Shown here in pieces: positions 47,883-59,904 of a stretch of 64,000 nucleotides of DNA. Origin of the DNA: Ciborinia camelliae (taxonomy: Eukaryota > Ascomycota > Leotiomycetes > Helotiales > Sclerotiniaceae); contig JANPYM010000008.1 of NCBI GenBank assembly GCA_025890175.1, positions 1,231,337 through 1,295,336 of the forward strand, given 5' to 3'. A model generated the notes under the pieces. The model made no database searches and was not told the origin of the DNA. It was given only the letters and a program-made list of their open reading frames with translations. The number at the start of each line of letters is the position of its first letter. The first letter of the stretch is position 1. The position numbers and the translations under genes are program-made.

Positions 47883-49931
47883 CTAACGATAGAACTGGGC
47901 ATCGTTTGCGAAGACGTCGATTGGAACATCTGTCTCGCATGAGCCGATACGTAAAGTCTTCCTGTGAAAATTCACAACACATTGTTCAGGGACTAAAACA
48001 TCCATCCCGATAATCATATTTGGTCCAAGATTGTCGACAAGATGAAACCTTCGAGTGATAACCGCCTGCTTGGGTTGTCTAGTATACATGTCCGTTCCTG
48101 GGATGTAGATATTGAGAATGACGTATCTGCTAGTGACAAGTCTATTACCAGCAATCCCGACAACGATGAGGGGATAAGCCCTTGTGTGGATCTCGTAGTA
48201 TGGCAATGTGATATCAAGAAGTCTACTATCAATTAGTGAGATTGCACAACCGGAGTCCCAGCACGTAGAAATGGTACGTCCTCCATTCATCAAACGAAGT
48301 TGAATCTTCATGTAGGAAAATATATGAGACCCTAAGCCATCGCCGATCCCTATAGGCGGTGAGGTAGAACGGGTGATGGGAAGAAACTCTTCCCAACTAC
48401 TCATATATGCGAAGGAATGTGGTGGAAGGTCACCGAGAGCATGCTTCCCGGTCTTGGAGAAGTGGTTTGTTTGCACAAGATGTTGAAAGAGGGCATTGCT
48501 CATGGAAAGTTCCGTGCTGCATGTCTTATATTGATGTCGTCGAGTCTGTTTCGGAATAGGTGACGGCTTCATATTCGAGAGATAATACTCGAGTTTTCCT
48601 TCGCCGGATTCCATACCATCAGATTCATCTGTTTTTTGCCAATGATATGCTTCTCCATCATGAACTGTTTCAATCTCGAAATTGTTTTCATACCATTGAG
48701 TTGCATTCGCGTCTTGTATATCAGAATCACGTTGTGCTCCCTCCAAATTATATGCCTGTGAATCATTGTTTTCTTTTTTGAATCCCCGAGAAGGTCGTTG
48801 AGGTCCAGGCGCAGAATCAATGTAGGATTGATTAGGTTGTGGTGCGCGAGGTTGTTGCTGACCCTGAGATGAACCTTGAGGGTCCCGATATCTGCTGTTG
48901 TATCGAACCATGGCAGTGTGTGAGGTGGCTGGGAAATTGCCGAAGGCATCACCATTTTCTTCCCAAACGAATTGGTTAGTCACAGGTGGATAGTATGACG
49001 AAAGTGGTGTCGAAGGTCTGCCATTTGGTCGAAAAGGATTAGGTTGAAGGTCAGATCTCGGGTTGTGTGGATGTTTACATTCGTAAGAAGTTGCAGATCT
49101 ATTTCGGTATTGTATTGAAGGCCATTGATCCTCGGAACGTGGATGTATCGGATTGATTCCCATTCTTTGTGCATCCACGTTGTCTTTCGCGCGAGTCAAG
49201 TTACGAAACATACGGATTCTAGGTCTGAAAGCGCTGAGATCTCGTGGTAGGAAATTATCAAGCCAATTCCCTTGCTGTCTCCGCAATAGAGCCATAAACT
49301 TCCCCATAATATCCGTTTCCGTTGGTTTTGGGATTCTAGAGCGAATAAGTATATCAATATGCTGCCGGGAGTTTAAGAGTATTACATACCTAGCATCTGT
49401 AATACCAGCACCCTGAATATTGATTTTGAGAGTACTCAAGTATTCGAAAGGTTCCCTTCGTCGATGATAGCCAGCCATAGTATATCTAGCATTGAAGAGC
49501 TTAGCGAGTGCTTCTGTAGCTAGCGTTTTGAATCGTTTTTTGAGTTGTCTAAGCAAGTTTTCCGTTGTGTTGCCTTGAATGCAACTAATGTGCGTATTGG
49601 ATTCTAGCTCATTCCACCATGTAAATGCCTCACCCATCAAAGATCTATCAACAGCACCATTTAAGTTGTGCCAATTATTCAAATCGATGAGAGTTGTAAG
49701 TCGCTGGCAGAAGATATAGACATTTCTGAATATCTCGCCATCATGTTCGAAAGCCTCTTCTTCTGACCAATCATATGAAGCGTTTGGATGGAAATAATCC
49801 AAATCAGATGGCTTAATATTTCTTGTGCTTGATTCAGAATTCGAGGTATGAAAAAGTGTCAACCATCTTGTCATTTCTGCTTCTGTGGGACCAGCAGGCG
49901 CGCCAGCTGCCTCCCTCGATGCTGCCGACAT
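47883..49931 (-). CDS. Gag plus retropepsin-like protein, no polymerase
   Basis: An uninterrupted 682-codon frame. Residues about 20-260 are helical, with a Gag-like look (FRNVYIFCQRLTTLIDL, GEAFTWWNELE, LLRQLKKRFK). The middle (about 260-470) is Pro/Gln/Asn-rich and disordered. The C-terminal 130 residues form a retropepsin-type aspartic protease. The active-site triad is DSG at residue 559 (CWDSGCAISLID), with a VVGIAGN flap-like segment and the closing MIIGMDVL motif. No CCHC knuckle is visible. No reverse transcriptase or integrase follows downstream, and no LTR was found on either side. DSG instead of DTG occurs in both viral-type and cellular retropepsins. The lack of RIP and of stops contrasts with the AT block. 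It is either a recent Gag-Pro fragment or a retained, possibly domesticated gene. Confidence 0.75.
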   Translation of the reverse strand: MSAASREAAGAPAGPTEAEMTRWLTLFHTSNSESSTRNIKPSDLDYFHPNASYDWSEEEAFEHDGEIFRNVYIFCQRLTTLIDLNNWHNLNGAVDRSLMGEAFTWWNELESNTHISCIQGNTTENLLRQLKKRFKTLATEALAKLFNARYTMAGYHRRREPFEYLSTLKINIQGAGITDARYVILLNSRQHIDILIRSRIPKPTETDIMGKFMALLRRQQGNWLDNFLPRDLSAFRPRIRMFRNLTRAKDNVDAQRMGINPIHPRSEDQWPSIQYRNRSATSYECKHPHNPRSDLQPNPFRPNGRPSTPLSSYYPPVTNQFVWEENGDAFGNFPATSHTAMVRYNSRYRDPQGSSQGQQQPRAPQPNQSYIDSAPGPQRPSRGFKKENNDSQAYNLEGAQRDSDIQDANATQWYENNFEIETVHDGEAYHWQKTDESDGMESGEGKLEYYLSNMKPSPIPKQTRRHQYKTCSTELSMSNALFQHLVQTNHFSKTGKHALGDLPPHSFAYMSSWEEFLPITRSTSPPIGIGDGLGSHIFSYMKIQLRLMNGGRTISTCWDSGCAISLIDSRLLDITLPYYEIHTRAYPLIVVGIAGNRLVTSRYVILNIYIPGTDMYTRQPKQAVITRRFHLVDNLGPNMIIGMDVLVPEQCVVNFHRKTLRIGSCETDVPIDVFANDAQFYR

Positions 49932-52900
49932 ATTTTTAAGATCGTCGTTTTCTGGTGTAGGGTCTCTCGATTAAAGAAGTGGATGCGTCAGCTTGATATG
50001 AAAATCTGGAATTTGGGGATTTCCATCCGCCTTTTCTGTTGTCATGATGAAAAGTAGATTAATTAAATAAGAGGATAGAAAAGGCCGGCTTTATAAGATG
50101 CACACGTTGCTGGAGCCTTTAGCAATGCTTTGTGCGTTACCTATTATGCAGACACCTCCAGGACACAATGAAAAAATGATTCCCGCAGATGCGAGATGCG
50201 TCTGTATGAAAGAAGATCTGTCTATCCTTCTGCTATAAGGCTTAATCAATGAAATTTCGAGAACGATCCTTTGAAAACGAAGCAATTCCATTTTTCTTGA
50301 TATTAAAAAGCACATTCGTAATGGAAAAGCACCTGCAAATCTATCTGTTTCTCTTCTGGTTTGTCCCTGAATCAGAATCAGAAGGAAGAACTTGCTACCA
50401 TTTGTCACGATGCATACACATAGTAAGCGACATATTAGATTGAGATGGGAAGAAAAGAGCTACCTTGTAATGGTGAAGCACTTATAAGGTGTGGAGACGC
50501 TGACAAAAAATCATTAATAAAAATAAAAATAAAAATCCCTCCAAACCTAATAGTAATATAACCCTAGGCCTTATTGTATGAGAGCTGCAGAATAACGACA
50601 GCGAAGTAAACATAAACACCTTGGGCCAAAATTGACAAAAATAAACCTCTACCTCTCTCACATCTTTTGTCCTTCTGTTATCCATACCGGAGTTCAACAC
50701 ATAACACATTCAAATTGTTCTACAACAAAAAAACAAAACCTTTAGCTTACCTACAAGTCACCGGTAACTCAAATCCTTACAGATTGGGCTAACTACCTCG
50801 AAAAGTGCTCAATCCTACACCAAGAAGCAAGTTCTTTCCTTCCTCCAGCTCGAAACCAGCAATAGTGCGAAAGTACTTGCCATAAAACTGTTGTGTCATC
50901 AGGACAAAGAAAGATCTCCCTGTTTGAATGGTCTAGAAATCTTCTGGTGATATATAAACACTGAGTAGTCTCTGATCTTCTGTGATTTACTATAGGAGTG
51001 TATTTAATTAACCTCCTGAGCCAGCTAGTTGCTGATCCCTTGAGTCATTCCATGGCCACAAAGATTTGACTAGAAATAAATGAACTTATCGAACCCAAGT
51101 GAATAAATTCAAGAGCTCCAGAATATCCTCCAGCTCAGTCCTCTGCATAAAATAAACCGATTCTGTTATACTGTATGTAGTAGATTCAAGGCTTGAGTTG
51201 AATCATGCAGAATAGCACATGGGGGTGAGAGAAAGCTGGTGTGGCTTCTAAACCCATCGATATTTGAACTGTACTATATAGGTGTCTCCCAGCACGACCT
51301 ATTGCAGACAATATGCTATACAACCAAAAGGACAACAAAAATAAACAGTGAAAGTGCGAATTTCTCGAATATTAAAACTGACGGATATGCTCCCCTGTTC
51401 CATATAGCCAGAGGGGGTTCATATGTTAATTGAGAACTTGTTGAATTCACGTTCTGCTGAATTGATGAGCAAGGAAACATGGCTGGCCCTACAATAATGG
51501 CCTAATGGTATCTTTATAAAAGATGAAAGATTCACCTAACCTCTACTTTTATATAGCCCGCAAATGTTTAACTCGTGCCATTCACAGCAATTTGTAATCC
51601 AGGTGAGATCTACTGGCTTCTTATTCTTGGCTAGTATAGTTTATAAACTAGTCTTCAATGAGAATTGTTTCATGACCCCTTTCTCTAAATGAGAATACCA
51701 ACATGCATGCTTTGTGGGTTTCAGCTCGACAAAGCTCTCTCTATATAACTCATCACCCTCTGGATTTAATTTTTCGGAAAAATTGAGAAAGGATAATGAC
51801 AAAGAAATCGAATTGGGGCTGACGAAGTCTTGTTTGAAAGTTGTGAAGAATTTTAGTATGGTTTATGCACCGTTTAATTATATAGAGCCTGAATGTGATA
51901 TCACTTCTTACAGACGAATGCTATACGGCGATCTTAACATGGTAACTATAAATATATGCTACAGCGACAATATAACATTCGTCCAAATTCAACAATAGCA
52001 AATTAGACAATATCATATTCCTTCAAAAGTTTGTCTTGGATCTTGGGTAAGAATCAGATACGTTTTATTTCCTTCTCGGTATGAATCTCATCATTTACAG
52101 AGACTTTCAAAAGGGAGACTCCTGGACTCTGTACAACTAGCAGTAGTAACTGATTCATGCCATGAGGATCCGATCCCTTGTTCTTTTATATACACCTTCC
52201 ACTTATTCAGATCCCTTAGTTCAGTCATCTACTGCTTGATGTGACATGAGGAGCCTGAACAATCCAAAGATTGAAGTGAATACAAAAATATACAAAAAAT
52301 ATCCAGAATATAACTCAATGAGTGACCTCTGGCAAAGCGTTAAAAGGACCAAGAACCAGAGGCCTGAACAATTAGATCCTTCCAGGTTGTGACAGAAGAT
52401 ACACAATGCTTTGGGAACAATGCTTCAAGTTTACGTCTTGCAGTTTGTGAGATTTTCCCATGGAGTTTTGGACTTTTCGTGTAGATCTTAATACATTCTC
52501 ACTCGAAGTCCGCAATAGTGGTTCTTCTAGAAATTTCGACAACGAGATTTTTATATGGGGGCTAGGATGAAAGCGCGTGACAAGATGTTCATTTGGGTGA
52601 TAATGGTACTTTATTTTTGACAGTGAAGATATGGAGATTGATATGAATTCTGCTATAGATTTGGAGCCAATAAAATATGTTGAAAGTGCCTACTAGCTTC
52701 TCTCCAAAAGATTTCTACCTGATTAGTCGAAGGAACCCAAAACAATATCAGGATATCTTGAGCCAATCGAAATATATCGGCTGGCCAAGAATGTCACTAT
52801 GCTTTTATCTCAAACTCTAAAGTTCATCACCACAGAGCCGCTAGCTCAGCTATCCACTATTTAGTATCACCTGAGTAGGTATCAATAATTAGAAGATCGC

Positions 52901-53481
52901 AGTGAATCCATCAGAGTGGGGTGGCATGGACCCCGCCTTTTTCAATCTAGGGCTATAAATATAAGAGACCCAGACAAGACAAGTTCAGCAGCAAGAATCC
53001 GCCTTGAGGGACGAAAAACGGGTCATATTTCAAAACACTCCCGAGTTGTTGCAGGAAACAAGATGCGTAGAATTCATGGGGTTGAATCAGACTATACGTC
53101 AGGATTTTTCCAACGAATGGTAGCAAACTTTTGCTCTTAGCATTCACCGGGGAAGGGAAGGTAAGTGAGAGCGCTAATCGAATTGCCTATTAGGAGTACA
53201 TGGACCAGACGAAAAAATTACTTTAGTCGTTGAAATAATGACGACGGGGGTGTTGGGTAAATAGGCAATGGAAGATATCTCATCTATACTGCTAGTGGCT
53301 ATCTGCTTTAACTCCACCGAAAAATAGGTATCAAGAACTCTTTTCACCATCACAAGATAAAAGCTTCCTCTCCAATATTCAAGAGTATGCGCTTCGATTA
53401 TAAAACTATTAATAATGCTGTGCCATATTTTGACGTTCCCACACAGCAATTTCAAAAATCCAGCGGCGATGAATTCATTCG

Positions 53482-53482
<1 letters not shown>

Positions 53483-53515
<33 letters not shown>
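53483..53515. repeat. (TA)n microsatellite
   Basis: About 16 uninterrupted TA units, starting after GCGA and ending at TGAGTC. Confidence 0.95.
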
Positions 53516-53518
<3 letters not shown>

Positions 53519-53682
53519 TCATTGTGAGCAATAGAGCCACATATCCGCATCATGCAGCACTTATATACACTCCCGCAACCAGTTTCAGAATAGTGGATGC
53601 CTTAGCAGGCTACCATAGGAGAACAAGGGCTCATTTGAGTACCGAGATAGCTTACCTATTTAGATTCATCCATCTCCCATAA

Positions 53683-54252
53683 AAAGCCAGTTGAGGCGAA
53701 CAAGAGCAAGAGAGAAGTGACGCATCGATTCGTTCTGGCAACACAGCTTGAGAAGCCTAAAGTTGCTGGGAACTTCATTATCTCCCAGCTTGTATCTATC
53801 TGCATTTGAAGCAATGAGAATCTCATCTAGAGTAATTTTTGCTAGGGAAACGACAACATAACTGTAGGAAGAACAACTGACAGTGAAAATTTAAGACAGA
53901 CCAGAAAACTCTCCAAATTTTGTGCGGTGGGAGTTGCCCATAGGGGTTGGGCCTAAGCTGATGTGCAAATATACCGACCTAGATACCAATGTCGCCATTC
54001 CTACGCGGAAAACGATTGTAGCGTAGACACGAAGTGGAGAGATACAGTGCGGCCAGGCACCGTTTTATACTTATCAAAATCCTTCATAGAACCCAGGTTC
54101 TTGATTCCTTGGCTTAGAATACGTAAGAAGTGAATTCTAAGAGCTTCTCTGCGCAGAGATTCGAAGGTTTGCAGACCCAATATACAAAACCAAGTATGCA
54201 GTGAATATATGCCAAAAATGGCCAAGGCAAAGCCGAGGAAGATATGAATCAC
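53683..54252 (-). pseudogene. Broken protein-coding relic, unrecognised
   Basis: Two minus-strand stretches read like former coding sequence. 54252-54001 begins MIHIFLGFALAIFGIYSL and contains TFESLRREALRIHFLRILS. 53900-53683 contains SLAKITLDEILIASNADRYK and LLKLCCQNESMRHFSLAL. They are separated by stops and frame changes. I cannot name the family. Chance is possible, but the amphipathic, non-repetitive composition favours a decayed gene. Confidence 0.3.
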
Positions 54253-57200
54253 GGAGCAATTTAGCCGGCGCTGTCAGCCGCGAAGAATTTCAGAGTTTAA
54301 AAGTTGATCCAAAAGCACTCGAGCTCATCAGAAGCACAGCACAAACAGCTGTGAGGCTGGTGTTTTCTATTGAGTATAGGTAATCGGCAAAACATGTTTA
54401 GAAACGGCCCCGCCTGGATTGGACAGGTTTGCCCTTTCCACGATCGACTAGAATTTATCCTTCAACCATTATTCTTCAGAACGGTTTCAGACAACCCACT
54501 CTACTCGCATCTCAATGAGTGTTGAGTCAAATGACAGCGAGTATTTTATCCAGAATATTGGAGATACTATTATCGTCCGAAGAGCAGATGTATATCGGAA
54601 GTCTTTCTTTCATTGTCTTCTATCGATATACTTATAGCTGGTCGATAATCACTTTGGAGGATATATATTTGTATGCGAAGTTTTCATCGACGCTCATCGT
54701 TTGGGACATGAAGAGCCAAGCTTGTCTTAAAGCAGAATAATCTTTTCGGGGAAGTCCAATCGACTCGACGAAAATTCCTAAAGCTATCTCCCATTTATAA
54801 AGAGGATAATGGACAGCATCGTAGTAATGATGATGAATAATTGATTCTGAATCGTCCTCAGGATCCGTTACATCCGATAGGGTCTGTGGAAGTCATACTT
54901 TCTCCGAACAAGACCCTCCACGTACAGTGTTTATCAAACATGTATTGGGTTTCACGAGGTCTCCTCTAATTATATATAGACACTTGTGTGGTATTCAATC
55001 AGGGTTTTCTTGAAGGGTTCATTTTGCCCCTCCCAAGGTGAATTGAAACTGCTGTTTTGAGGAGATCGGCATCATATGACTGGACTAGAGTCATAGAATT
55101 CTCCGAATTGCAGTTATCATAGTCAATGAATTGGTATCCCAAGCAATATTATTAATTCATCATATGGTACTGTCCTTTACAAAGTGGTTACCAGAGAATC
55201 CGCTTGTATAAGATGCTTTGATCTTCCTATTCTAATAAATCTATTCAAGTGTAAGTTCAGCCATTAGCATGAAGCAAAGGAAGGGAAGCTCGAGAATTAT
55301 TTTCTCAATCCTCTTCTGGGAGTCGTTAAAATGGGGGGGCGGGAAGCCTGAGAAGGAAATTAACTACACATTATATTCCAAAGTGGTGAAAATATGGGGT
55401 TCAAAGTACATCTGCATTTATAATGACAACAACGACAGCAAGAGATGAATCCTCGGATGGAAGTATGGAGATGCTCAGATCGCTCTGTGGGACTAAAGCT
55501 TCGAATGCATGACTTGAAGGGCATTACTTGTATGTTTTTTCGTAGATAAAAAATTACTTCTCGGCTCAAAATACCCATATAAGCTGTATGAATACCTGTC
55601 TTATCAATTGCTATGGTACGATATCTGCGTTTCACTTCATTTTTATCTCAACTAGATAATTTTCATGGTCCACGATCCAGTCATTTGGATGTTTTGACAT
55701 GGTTGCTATGAAGTGAATCGAGTGCTCGCATAGGAAGAATCCGAGCACCTTAAATATCACGCTTGATTGCACTGCCTTTCCATCCAGACCTCCCACTCTA
55801 CGCGCAAAACACCCCAACTGCTGTGATTTTTATTCATCGTATGTAGTAAACAGATTCTCAACCCAGATGAAAAGATGAATGGCAACGATTGCATCTTTAA
55901 ACCGACAACAACAGGGCTCGAAAATGACTATACTCAAGTCAATTCTTATAACAGCCAGATCCCCTAAAAGGGTATCTCCAGCCGGATATTTTTCGCGTCT
56001 TATCTCCAATATCGTGCACTGTTACGAGGTTCTTTTGAGTTTCCCCTGCGAACTCTTTCTATCCCAGGTGATAGTGGTGCATGCATGGCAGAAAAGAAGG
56101 TATCTATTCAAATAGCGAGGGGTATGGACACTTGTCTGTACCCTGCAGTGACTTTTCAACCACTGGAATCGTTCATCCGCTCTCTTGCTCCCGGTGCTGA
56201 GTAAGAGGATAAGTTAACATGGAGTTTGTTGGCTTGCATTTCTCTTCTTTTTTCGTTCTCAAAAAGGTTAAACATATAGCGAACAATGATGAGTTGGCAT
56301 TTGATTTGGGGTAGACCTTCAGATACCAAGGCCCTAGAAGTTCAACGCTCCGGGATCATTATGTGGTTGTTGAGAGGTCAGGAACGGAAGTTCCATATGA
56401 ATCCATAGATATCGTCATAAAGCATGATCAATGACAACGACACTTTGATCAGAGCCCTCATCTGCCGCAATTGTTGTTGCGGGTGATTGCCTCCTGAAGA
56501 CAACAGGTCATTTGCCCAGAGACGGGGTGCTCGATGTTTCGAAGCCGAACATTGCGAGCGCTTAGGAAGTGGCGGTTTGTTCTCAAAAATGTAATTCTTG
56601 TTTTTATCTGCAGATTATATATCCGGGCAATCTGTGATTGATTTCCGAACCGGACAATGTACCGTACCTAGTACCGGTACTCAACGCCTCGGAAAATCAA
56701 TAGAACGCGGCAATATTTGCCAGACGACCCGCAAATGCCCATATATTTACTATTTCCATCTTTTCATTATTCACATGGAGTAGTTAGCTCGTTGAACAAT
56801 TTGAAAAAAGTGTATCTATGTGATCTATTATGAAGCTATGGCACCGGGGAGTCGGGACATGCTCAACAAAGAATCACAAGCTCCCCGGGAGCTCACCAGA
56901 AGTTCCACAGTTCTAGAAGCAATCAATCGCACGTGGTGCTCACCGGGCGTTATTATTTTGATGTCTCCTGTCAAGTGTTAACGGTGAAGTTTGAAGCGGG
57001 AGTAAAAACCATGCTCCACTTACCCAAATTTCAAGGAACGTGATTGGTCAAATCTCACCTAGGTATCCTGCGGTCTCTAAGCAAGCTAACCTTAAATAAA
57101 ACAACTCCCTCATTCTTGCTCAACCCGACTCCATCTCCATCTGCATCTGCATCTTTGTTTCGGAATCGTAAACCATTTTATGAAATCAGAAATCCGGGGC

Positions 57201-57895
57201 CATGAATGATGATAAATCCAGCCATGAAGACAAGTTTTCTGGATATCACAGTCTCACAGAAATATTCCATATCTAGAAAACTTATCTTGCTACCAGAATC
57301 TTCTTGGCCACCCAATTGCTCTTGGCGAAATGTTTGAAAATGAAGGGGCTCGCAACTTCCTAAAGGCTAAAATGTACTGTACTCAATTCAACCAAATTCA
57401 ACAACACATTCTCTATCTGCATGTCGGCCCATATTGGAACAGATAGCCGATACCCATTTGAACAATGAGATCTAGATTCCAGATCCAGCAGTTCCAAAAA
57501 AAACTCCCCAGTCTTATGTCTAGGTAGGTGTCGTAAGCTTAAAAAGATCCATCCCATTGCTTGAAGTGGATCAGGACCTTCTTGGTTTGAGCAAGTTCAT
57601 CATTGTTGCAACTTTGATCAAAGCCCTTTTAAAACAGACCTCCCCTCACCAAACACACAATTTGAGCATGTTTCAATATCAATCGCTTTTTTCTTCCCTA
57701 CCAGAAAAACAGTATTATATTATACTATATTATTTTGATGTTCACTTGAAATTCCCGAAATCTCCTTTGTTGATGTTTTGGTACTCTGTGTACTCTTTTG
57801 CTTTGTACTCTATTACACAAACCTAAGATCAGACAGGACTCGCTCTTATTTTATTCCCTTCTACAATTTCTAGTTAATCCCACAATTGTTTCAAG

Positions 57896-59904
57896 ATGGA
57901 CATGTCAAGCAGTATGTCCATGGGTGGTGCACCATCAGATGGCTCAGCACTGAATGATACTGGCTTCCAACTTTCAAATATAACCCAAGCTGCCGACTTT
58001 TTGGGAGAAATATTGGATGATTCGGTTTTTCAGGTTGATGGAAATGCTGCTGCAAGACATTTCTGGTATGGGGTCTGTGCAGTAATTGGGATAGCTGCTT
58101 TCTTCAACTTCGCACAGAAAGCTACCACATTTTCTAGGTAAGCTCATGATCCTCTCATGGATGTATTGCCAATTGTTAATATCCTTGTAGATTGAGAGCA
58201 GCTGCATCGAATAGAGCCCGACCAGCATCACCATCTAACATTCTCACAACATCACTAGCTACAATAACGGCAATTGGCCGAGAAATATCTTACCCCCAGT
58301 TCACACCACAGAATGGAATGGCCGCAAAGTACTTCAAAATACCCCCTTTAGGAACCATTATCCTCCTGGTGGCATATCTAGTATGGGTTATCATCCTTGA
58401 GTTCGCTAACAACAACATCCCTGGAGCACAACATTTTACTTCACTGGGTGTTCGAGCTTCCTGGTTGGCGGTTGCCCAGGTTCCTTTATTAATCCTACTC
58501 GCTGGAAAGAACAGTCCGATCGGACTTGTCAGTGGTATCTCATACGAGCGATTGAATGTTATCCATCGATGGAGTGCAAGGGTTCTTTTATTTCTAGTCA
58601 CCCTTCATGTGATCTTCCTTCACCTGTCTTGGAATGCGTACGAACTGGGACCTTTGGAATATTCTACCGACTCATGCATCCCGACTGGTTGGGGGGCATA
58701 TGCCGTTCTCATCTGGATGAATATCAGTACTTTTGCGCCTATTAGAAATTTCTCTTATGAGTTCTTTGTGGTTCAGCACACCATCACATTCTTCGGATTT
58801 ATTATCGCTGTAATGATGCACCTTCCTGATACTGCTCTATACTCCCGAGTTTATATTTATATCCCGATCGCGCTGTATATAATCGATAGGATAATACGAA
58901 CCGGAAGATATGCTTGGAATAATGTTCGCACCCAAACAGCAACCTTAACAGCTTTAGAGGGTGGCGTTACTCGGGTTTGCATCGAAAGCAAAACTGTGAA
59001 AAAGTGGACGCCTGGTTCTCATGTTCTCCTATCAATACCTAAGCTTGGAATCTTACAATCACATCCCGCAACAATTGCTTCAACGCCCTCATCGCACGAG
59101 GGAAAGCTGGTATTTTTACTTAAAGGCCATAAGGGGTTTACGGGTCGTTTATTATACGCAGCAGAGAATTCACCAGCATCAGACTCACCCTGGAAAGCCC
59201 TCATCGATGGTCCATATGGAAAGACTACCGACTATGCTGCGTTCGACAGCGTACTTCTTATCTCAGGCTCGACTGGTACGACCTATACGCTTCCAATTCT
59301 TTTAGACATCGCATCTCGTGCACAATGCGCTCGACTACCAGTCCAACGCATTGTGTTTGTCTGGATAATTAAGAATACGTCATGGACTTCCTGGATTGCA
59401 GACGAACTTACTTCAGCAGCCGAGAAGCTCGATGCCGTTGGAATCGAACTTACAGTCCGAATCTACGTAACCTGCGACAACAACTTCACAACCGGAGATG
59501 ACAATACCGAAGCCAATTGCTGTGCTTGCGATAAAAGTCTTGGTCCTTGTTGCTGTATAAATGTTGATTCCGATTCCGATGAGGATCTGATTACACCTAT
59601 TGATGAGAAAGGTGTCAAGGTCATCTCCAAGCCAAAATTCACAAGCGTATCTAGTACAACTTCAGGAATTCGATCATCAATTTTACCCTGTGCAGTATTC
59701 CAAAGCGGCAGGCCCGATTTTCATCCGCTAATAGGCGAGCTCTTGGAGAAAGCTGAGGGGGAAACTGGGATTGCTGTTTGTGGACCACTTGGGTTGAGTA
59801 GTAATGTGAGGACTACGGTGGCGAGATGTAGTAATGATAGGGCTGTTCACAAGGGGTCTGGGGCTCAGGGTATTTATTTACATGCTGAGGGTTTTGGATG
59901 GTAG
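57896..59904 (+). CDS. Ferric-chelate reductase (FRE/NOX family)
   Basis: Exons 57896-58137 and 58191-59904 encode 651 residues. It is a plasma-membrane metalloreductase that moves electrons from NADPH through FAD and two haems to extracellular ferric or cupric ions. The N-terminus is short, Met-rich and outward-facing, without a clear signal peptide. The ferric-reductase membrane domain spans about 70-320. Four haem-ligand histidines occur as two pairs spaced 14 apart: His206/His220 (IHRW...LH) and His277/His291 (QHTI...MMH). The FAD motif HPATIAS is at about 372, GPYG at about 421 and the NADPH motif SGSTGTTYTLP at about 439. The C-terminal CGPLGL motif is present. A Cys-rich insert (CCAC.KSLGPCCC) with an acidic run sits between the nucleotide-binding strands. 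No siderophore cluster neighbours it. The substrate metal cannot be decided from sequence. Confidence 0.92.

Larger units (their letters stand above)
49932..57895. other. 8 kb gene-free region with relics
   Basis: Moderately AT-rich and not RIP-like. No intact gene is seen. A (TA)n microsatellite lies at 53483-53515. Several short frames look protein-like but are broken by stops: plus strand about 52930-53110, and minus strand about 53683-53900 and 54001-54252. They may be pieces of one or more decayed genes; I recognise none. The last kilobase is the ferric reductase 5' flank. Confidence 0.5.

Noticed and set aside
47653..47886. Plus-strand frame beside the Gag-protease gene
   Set aside because: Antisense, without features; does not restore a pol domain.
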